Assembly (NCBI GenBank): GCA_035946955.1
Contig: DASYYE010000120.1
Coordinates: 1-8,576 of the forward strand
Reading direction: 5' to 3'
From: DASYYE01 sp035946955
GTDB taxonomy: Bacteria; Actinomycetota; Actinomycetes; Streptosporangiales; Streptosporangiaceae
DNA: 8,576 nt
Every line of letters begins with the position of its first letter. Position 1 is the first letter of the stretch. The position numbers and the translations under genes are program-made. This document shows, one piece after another, positions 5,425-8,576 of this stretch. The notes beneath the pieces are model-generated. The model saw only the letters and a program-made list of their open reading frames with translations. It was not told where the DNA came from and did no database searches.

Positions 5425-6708
5425 ATGCGACGGCACCGGGTGATGATGGTTCTGGCGGGTGCGGTGGCGGTGTGGTGCGCGGCGCCGTCGGCCGTCTTGG
5501 CCGCGTCGGGCGCCGGGCTGGTCGCCCGGGCCGGCACCTGGCGCACGGCGATCGAGGTGCCCGGCCTGGGTGCGCTGAACGTCGGCGGGGATGCCGGGTT
5601 GCTCTCGGTGTCGTGCGGCTTGGCGGGCAACTGCGCGGCCGGCGGATTCTACACGGACGGCTTCCGTCACTCCCAGGCGTTGGTGGTCAGCGAGCGGAAC
5701 GGCGCCTGGGGCAAGGCGATCGAGGTGCCCGGCTCGGCCGCCCTGAATAAGGGCGGGGATGCCTTCGTCCGCGCGGTGTCGTGCGCCTCGGCGGGCAACT
5801 GCGCCGCCGGCGGGGGCTACCACGACGGCTCCGTTCGTGAGCAGGCGTTGGTGGTCAGCGAGCGGAACGGCACCTGGGGCAAGGCGATCGAGGTGCCCGG
5901 CCTGGGCGCGCTGAACGCCAGTGGGGATGCCGTCGTTTCCTCGGTGTCGTGTGCCTCGGCGGGCAACTGCGCCGCCGGCGGGTTCTACGGTGACGGCTCC
6001 GGTCACGCGCAGGCGTGGGTGGCCAGCGAGAAGAACGGCGCCTGGGGCAAGGCGATCGAGGTGCCCGGCTCCGGGACCCTGAACAAGGGCGGGGTTGCCA
6101 TCGTCTCCTCGGTGTCGTGCACCTCGGCGGGCAACTGCGCCGCCGGCGGGTTCTACACCGACGGCTCCGTTCACGCCCAGGCGCTGGTGGCCAGGGAGAC
6201 GAACGGCGCCTGGGGCAAGGCGATCGAGGTGCCCGGCTCGGGCGCCCTGAACGCGGGCGGGAATGCCCAGGTGGCATCGGTGTCGTGCGCCTCGGCGGGC
6301 AACTGCGCCGCCGGCGGGTTCTACACCGACGGCTCCGGTCACCGGCAGGCGCTGGTGGCCAGGGAGACGAACGGCACCTGGCGCCCGGCGATCGAGGTGC
6401 CCGGCTCGGGCGCCCTGAACGCGGGCGGGAATGCCCAGGTGGCCTCGGTGTCGTGCGCATCGGCGGGCAACTGCGCCGCCGGCGGGTCCTACACCGACAG
6501 CTCCGGTCACCTCCAGGGGTTCGTGGTCAGCCAGACGAACGGCACCTGGCGCACGGCGATCGAGGTACCCGGCCTAGGCACCCTGAACAAGGGCGGGGTT
6601 GCCGTCGTCAACTCGGTGTCGTGCCGCTCGGCGGGCAACTGCGCCGCCGGGGGACCCTACAAGGACGGCTCCGGTCACATCCAGGCATTCGTGGTCAGCC
6701 AGGCCTAG
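5425..6708 (+). CDS. Secreted protein of seven 56-residue repeats, probable beta-propeller-like
   Basis: A 427-residue exported protein. Residues 1-26 form a Sec signal peptide: RRHR, then the hydrophobic VMMVLAGAVAVWCAAPSAVLA, with cleavage probably after AVLA. There is no lipobox, membrane anchor or sorting signal, so it is probably released. Residues 36-427 are exactly seven gapless 56-residue repeats. Each contains NGTWxxAIEVPG, then ALNxGGxA, then SVSCASAGNCAAGG, then YxDGSGHxQALVVSE. Every repeat keeps a CX5C cysteine pair. Seven blade-sized repeats, with the hairpin between xALVVSE and NGTWxxAIEVPG split between the last and first repeat, suit a closed seven-bladed propeller, but this is inference. 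Similar repeats occur in uncharacterised actinobacterial proteins; no enzyme motif is visible. The start is ATG 5425, with AAGGGG (5414-5419) five bases upstream; TTG 5422 is the alternative. It converges with the TmrB-like gene. Confidence 0.85.
   Translation: MRRHRVMMVLAGAVAVWCAAPSAVLAASGAGLVARAGTWRTAIEVPGLGALNVGGDAGLLSVSCGLAGNCAAGGFYTDGFRHSQALVVSERNGAWGKAIEVPGSAALNKGGDAFVRAVSCASAGNCAAGGGYHDGSVREQALVVSERNGTWGKAIEVPGLGALNASGDAVVSSVSCASAGNCAAGGFYGDGSGHAQAWVASEKNGAWGKAIEVPGSGTLNKGGVAIVSSVSCTSAGNCAAGGFYTDGSVHAQALVARETNGAWGKAIEVPGSGALNAGGNAQVASVSCASAGNCAAGGFYTDGSGHRQALVARETNGTWRPAIEVPGSGALNAGGNAQVASVSCASAGNCAAGGSYTDSSGHLQGFVVSQTNGTWRTAIEVPGLGTLNKGGVAVVNSVSCRSAGNCAAGGPYKDGSGHIQAFVVSQA
5530..6705 (+). 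repeat. Seven tandem 168-bp coding repeats
   Basis: Units begin at 5530, 5698, 5866, 6034, 6202, 6370 and 6538, each exactly 168 bp with no indel between them, and together they fill the mature part of the secreted protein to its stop codon. The DNA is conserved beyond what the protein needs: 6219-6275 and 6387-6443 (units 5 and 6) are identical over 57 consecutive bases, and the block encoding SAGNCAAGG is nearly invariant in all units. This points to recent duplication or ongoing gene conversion among units. Confidence 0.95.
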
Positions 6709-6743
6709 GGCGGCTCGTGCGTTCGTGCTGCGTAAGACCCGGC

Positions 6744-7224
6744 CTACAGGCCCGCTCGCCCGCCGCCCCCGCCGCTGATCTGCTTCTTGCCGTCTCCGTG
6801 ACCCTGGAGCAGGTCGGCCCTGGCCAGCACCTCGTCGGCCAGCTCGGCCGGGGTGAGTCACGCGGGCATTGAGCCGCTCGCGGAGCACTGCGGCGTCCGC
6901 CTCCAGGAAGACGTGCAGGACCTCCTGGCCCGCGTCGGCCAGGCCGCCGAGGATCTCGGCCCGGTAGGCGTCGCGGATCAGCGACATCGGGACGATGAGC
7001 ATGTCCGCGTGGTGCCTGCGCAGCGACAGCGCCGTCGCGACGACCAGTTCCCGCCAGCTCGGCAGGTGCTGGAAATCGCCGTTGGGCCGCACCCACTTCC
7101 ACAGCATGAGGCCGACGTCCTCCGGGTCATACACCACCGCGTCCGGGAGCCGCCGGTGCAGTTCCTCCGCCAGCGTCGTCTTCCCCGCGCCGAACCCGCC
7201 GTTGACCCAGATGATCACCGGCAC
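6744..7224 (-). pseudogene. TmrB-like P-loop ATPase, 3' part deleted and frameshifted
   Basis: The first 122 residues match small P-loop ATPases related to the tunicamycin-resistance protein TmrB. They show Walker A in NGGFGAGKTT (8-17), YDPEDVGLMLWKWV (32-45), LPSWRELVVATALSLRR (54-70), HADMLIVPMSLIRDAYRAEI (72-91) and VLHVFLEADAAVLRERLNARV (102-122). The reading then goes wrong: the original frame becomes an Arg/Gly-rich run that continues antisense through the secreted-protein gene to 6574. The +1 frame from 6857 reads LTPAELADEVLARADLL, the normal C-terminal helix of this family, and stops at TAG 6744-6746. The roughly 50 residues that normally join these parts are absent. An internal deletion that also shifted the frame explains this. 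The P-loop remains, so a partly active product cannot be excluded. The start is GTG 7224 without a clear ribosome binding site; GTG 7218 is possible. Confidence 0.7.
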
Positions 7225-7308
7225 AAGCTATCCGGTTAATCCCATGGCGGCGGGGATGGGTTGCACCGGCATCGCCTGTCTCCGGTCAGGCTCGTCGAGG
7301 CTGCCGGC

Positions 7309-7338
7309 TTGACGGTTAATATCGACTATCGATAGCCT
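7309..7338 (+). promoter_or_regulatory. Promoter of the DUF2975-HTH operon
   Basis: TTGACG (7309-7314) matches the -35 consensus at five of six positions. After 18 bases, TAGCCT (7333-7338) fits the TANNNT -10 pattern common in actinobacteria. Transcription would start near 7345, about 65 bases before the GTG at 7409. The -10 box falls at the centre of the 33-bp palindrome, so a protein bound there would block RNA polymerase. Confidence 0.55.
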
Positions 7339-7352
7339 ATCGATAGTCGATA
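7320..7352. promoter_or_regulatory. Perfect 33-bp palindrome, probable operator
   Basis: TATCGACTATCGATAG (7320-7335) is mirrored without mismatch by CTATCGATAGTCGATA (7337-7352) around a single C. Each arm contains the smaller palindrome CTATCGATAG, so the site offers two adjacent half-sites for dimers (7326-7335 and 7337-7346) plus flanking TATCGA/TCGATA. It is AT-rich against a GC-rich background and covers the spacer and -10 box of the operon promoter. The natural candidate binder is the HTH protein encoded by the operon (8071-8322), but another regulator (for example of the PadR or GntR type, which often use such AT-rich sites) is possible. Confidence 0.75.
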
Positions 7353-7408
7353 CCTAGCTGCAGGGCCGGTGACAAGCCCTGGCACCCGCTCAGGGAACGA
7401 GGACGCCA

Positions 7409-8074
7409 GTGACCACCAGCCCGGACGCTGATCTCCTGGCAGGGCGGGATCGTCGTGGCCGGCGGCCGTATGCGAGTCCGGCACTGCTCCGGTTCCTGGC
7501 CGCCGCGTCGCTTCTGGTCGGCCTGGCGGCCGCCTTCTACGGCGTCGCATACGCAGTTAACGGCGCGACACGGGCTGGGGCACCGGTCGCTGTCTTCGTC
7601 CGGATCAGCGACCTGGGCCGCCTCCAGATTCACCAGGCCACGAGCGCACGATACTGGCTGCAGGCGGGCACCGGCCAGGTCACCTTGCACGCTTCGGGCT
7701 CGACGGTGGCCGAGTGGCTGGCCAGTCGCGGGGGCGGTGCGGTGGTGGGCCTGTGCCTGGGGTTCGGCGCGGTGCTGCTGCGCAGGCTCCTGCTGTCGAT
7801 CGGGTGCGGGCAGCCGTTCCGGCGCGGCAATGCTGCGCGGATCGCGGGGATTGCCGGGCTGATCGCGGTGGCCACCCTCGCAGCCGGGGTGCTGCCCTAC
7901 GTGGCGGCGCGCCTTGTCCTGGACCGGCTGGGCCTGGGCGGGCCCGGCAGCCCGGTGATTGCGCACCTGGCCATCTCCCCGGTGCCGCTGCTGCTGGCGC
8001 TGTTCCTGCTGGCGGTCGCTGAGGCATTCCGGCGGGGCGCGGAACTGGCCGAAGACGCCGATGGGCTCGTGTGA
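7409..8074 (+). CDS. DUF2975 family membrane protein
   Basis: A 221-residue integral membrane protein with four hydrophobic helices at about 26-50, 109-131, 143-170 and 184-206. The loop between helices 1 and 2 (about 51-108) is hydrophilic and probably extracellular. GQPFRRGNAARIAGIAGL (134-151) and the ending LLALFLLAVAEAFRRGAELAEDADGLV are the DUF2975 signatures; the acidic EDADGLV terminus is where the downstream HTH gene usually overlaps. Family function is unknown; it is regularly paired with a YozG-type HTH regulator (YoaS/YozG in Bacillus). The start is GTG 7409, with GAGG (7399-7402) six bases upstream. It shares GTGA (8071-8074) with the next gene, so translation is probably coupled. 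The palindrome at 7320-7352 suggests repression. Confidence 0.85.
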   Translation: MTTSPDADLLAGRDRRGRRPYASPALLRFLAAASLLVGLAAAFYGVAYAVNGATRAGAPVAVFVRISDLGRLQIHQATSARYWLQAGTGQVTLHASGSTVAEWLASRGGGAVVGLCLGFGAVLLRRLLLSIGCGQPFRRGNAARIAGIAGLIAVATLAAGVLPYVAARLVLDRLGLGGPGSPVIAHLAISPVPLLLALFLLAVAEAFRRGAELAEDADGLV

Positions 8075-8322
8075 CCGTGGGGACCATGAGCGGGGGCACC
8101 GAGCACCGCGTGGTCTGTCATCTGGACAAGATGCTCGCGGAGCGGGGCATGACGCTCGCCGAACTGGCCGGCCGGGCCAGGATAACCGTCGCGAATCTGT
8201 CCGTACTGAAGAACAACCGGGCCAGGGCAGTCCGCTTCTCCACTCTCACCCAGCTGTGTGACGTGCTCGGATGCCAGCCCGGCGACCTGTTCGCAGTCGA
8301 GCACCTCAAAGACATCAACTGA
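8071..8322 (+). CDS. YozG-type HTH (Xre/Cro-like) transcriptional regulator
   Basis: An 83-residue protein almost entirely made of a Cro/C1-type helix-turn-helix domain: VVCHLDKMLAERGMTLAELA (14-33), then a recognition region GRARITVANLSVLKNNRARA (34-53), and FSTLTQLCDVLGCQPGDLF (56-74). This closely follows the YozG pattern (LDxMLAxRxMxxxELAxxxGITxANLSxLKNxxAxAxRxSTLxxxCxxLxCQPGD). It likely binds DNA as a dimer; the palindrome in front of the operon is the obvious target. GTG 8071 overlaps the upstream stop as GTGA, typical of coupling. GTG 8077 and ATG 8086 are alternatives, the latter (MSGGTEHRVV) having a GGGG three bases before it. The domain is intact with either start. Confidence 0.9.
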   Translation: MTVGTMSGGTEHRVVCHLDKMLAERGMTLAELAGRARITVANLSVLKNNRARAVRFSTLTQLCDVLGCQPGDLFAVEHLKDIN

Positions 8323-8390
8323 ACGGGGACCCGGGGCGGACCGCCGCAGCGATGAAGCGGCCGACGTTCTTCTGAGCGCTGAGGGTTCTG

Positions 8391-8410
8391 CGCGCCGATG
8401 CGGCGGCGCG
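8391..8410. terminator. Candidate terminator between convergent genes
   Basis: CGCGCCG (8391-8397) and CGGCGCG (8404-8410) form a 7-bp all-GC stem with a 6-base loop. It lies between the end of the HTH gene (8322) and the end of the convergent minus-strand gene (8419), where a bidirectional terminator would be expected. No T-tract on either side. Confidence 0.35.
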
Positions 8411-8418
8411 TCCGCGTG

Positions 8419-8576
8419 TCAGCGCACGGCCGGGTACGTGCCGGGCTGGGCATCCGGGCCATCGGTGTCCGGGCTCGGCTCGGCCAGGTCGAGGTACCCG
8501 GGCATCCACCTGATCACCTCGGCGCGGAACCGCCCTTCGCATTCGAGCTGGCAGAGCACGCCGATGCCGGCGGTGG
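8419..8576 (-). CDS. Unknown protein, C-terminal part
   Basis: A minus-strand reading frame enters from the right edge of the window and stops at TGA 8419-8421, giving 51 residues, including GVLCQLECEGRFRAEVIRWM and a Pro/Asp-rich tail ending GTYPAVR. Strong G/C bias at third positions and the absence of stops support real coding. Two cysteines (LCQLEC) lie close together. The proline- and aspartate-rich last 25 residues look like a disordered tail. I do not recognise the family, and the N-terminus lies beyond the window. It is convergent with the DUF2975-HTH operon and 96 bases from it. Confidence 0.55.
   Translation of the reverse strand, partial: TAGIGVLCQLECEGRFRAEVIRWMPGYLDLAEPSPDTDGPDAQPGTYPAVR

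Noticed and set aside
5314..6510. 398-codon open frame antisense to the secreted repeat protein
   Set aside because: It is a mirror of the tandem repeats: high-GC codons without stops on one strand leave the other strand open. It has no binding site and only low-complexity Ala/Gly/Arg-rich repeats.
5530..6705. CRISPR-like array
   Set aside because: The 168-bp repeats are contiguous, in frame and lack unique spacers; they are coding tandem repeats.
6574..6743. C-terminal extension of the TmrB-like frame into the repeat gene
   Set aside because: It is read-through after the frameshift: it lies antisense to the repeat protein and does not resemble the family's C-terminus, which is found in the +1 frame.
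6015..6872. 285-codon plus-strand frame overlapping the repeat gene
   Set aside because: It is the +1 frame of the same tandem repeats, Arg/Gly-rich, and runs on past the real stop into antisense of the TmrB-like gene.
7320..7352. Intrinsic terminator
   Set aside because: The palindrome is AT-rich with a 1-base centre, has no T-tract, and sits on a promoter upstream of an operon, which favours an operator.

Overview
The window is high-GC DNA with a strong G/C bias at third codon positions, GTG starts and actinobacterial small families (a DUF5302-type protein, a small CxxC/HxxxxH protein, a secreted seven-repeat protein). It most likely comes from a filamentous-type actinomycete chromosome. 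I cannot name the genus. The region looks accessory: short, mostly monocistronic genes with roomy spacers, an insertion-sequence remnant and at least two genes broken by frameshifts.

Layout, left to right. The 3' tail of an epoxide-hydrolase-type alpha/beta hydrolase (1-77) is followed by 445 bp without a gene, which ends in a good promoter (453-482). Then come a SnoaL/NTF2-like protein (523-927), a tiny zinc-finger-like protein on the minus strand (1138-1308), a VOC/glyoxalase-fold protein (1577-1924), a classical SDR oxidoreductase (2111-2869) and a DUF5302-type small basic protein (3018-3212). The last is bracketed by a 23-bp direct repeat. After a gene-free stretch (3213-3630) is a minus-strand SAM-dependent methyltransferase (3631-4374).

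The centre is a decayed zone. It holds the C-terminal third of an ISAs1-family transposase (4587-4937), abutting a minus-strand unknown gene that carries two frameshifts (4950-5191), and then a doubtful 39-codon ORF.

The right half holds the most distinctive material. A secreted protein (5425-6708) consists of a signal peptide plus exactly seven 56-residue repeats, best explained as a seven-bladed beta-propeller-like fold. Convergent to it is a TmrB-like P-loop ATPase whose 3' part has lost sequence and shifted frame (6744-7224). Next is a two-gene operon of a four-helix DUF2975 membrane protein and a YozG-type HTH regulator (7409-8322). A perfect 33-bp palindrome sits on its promoter, so the operon is probably autoregulated. 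The window closes with the 3' end of an unrecognised minus-strand gene (8419-8576).

No rRNA, tRNA, CRISPR array or complete mobile element was seen. The likely functional unit is the palindrome/DUF2975/HTH operon; most other genes look independent of each other.
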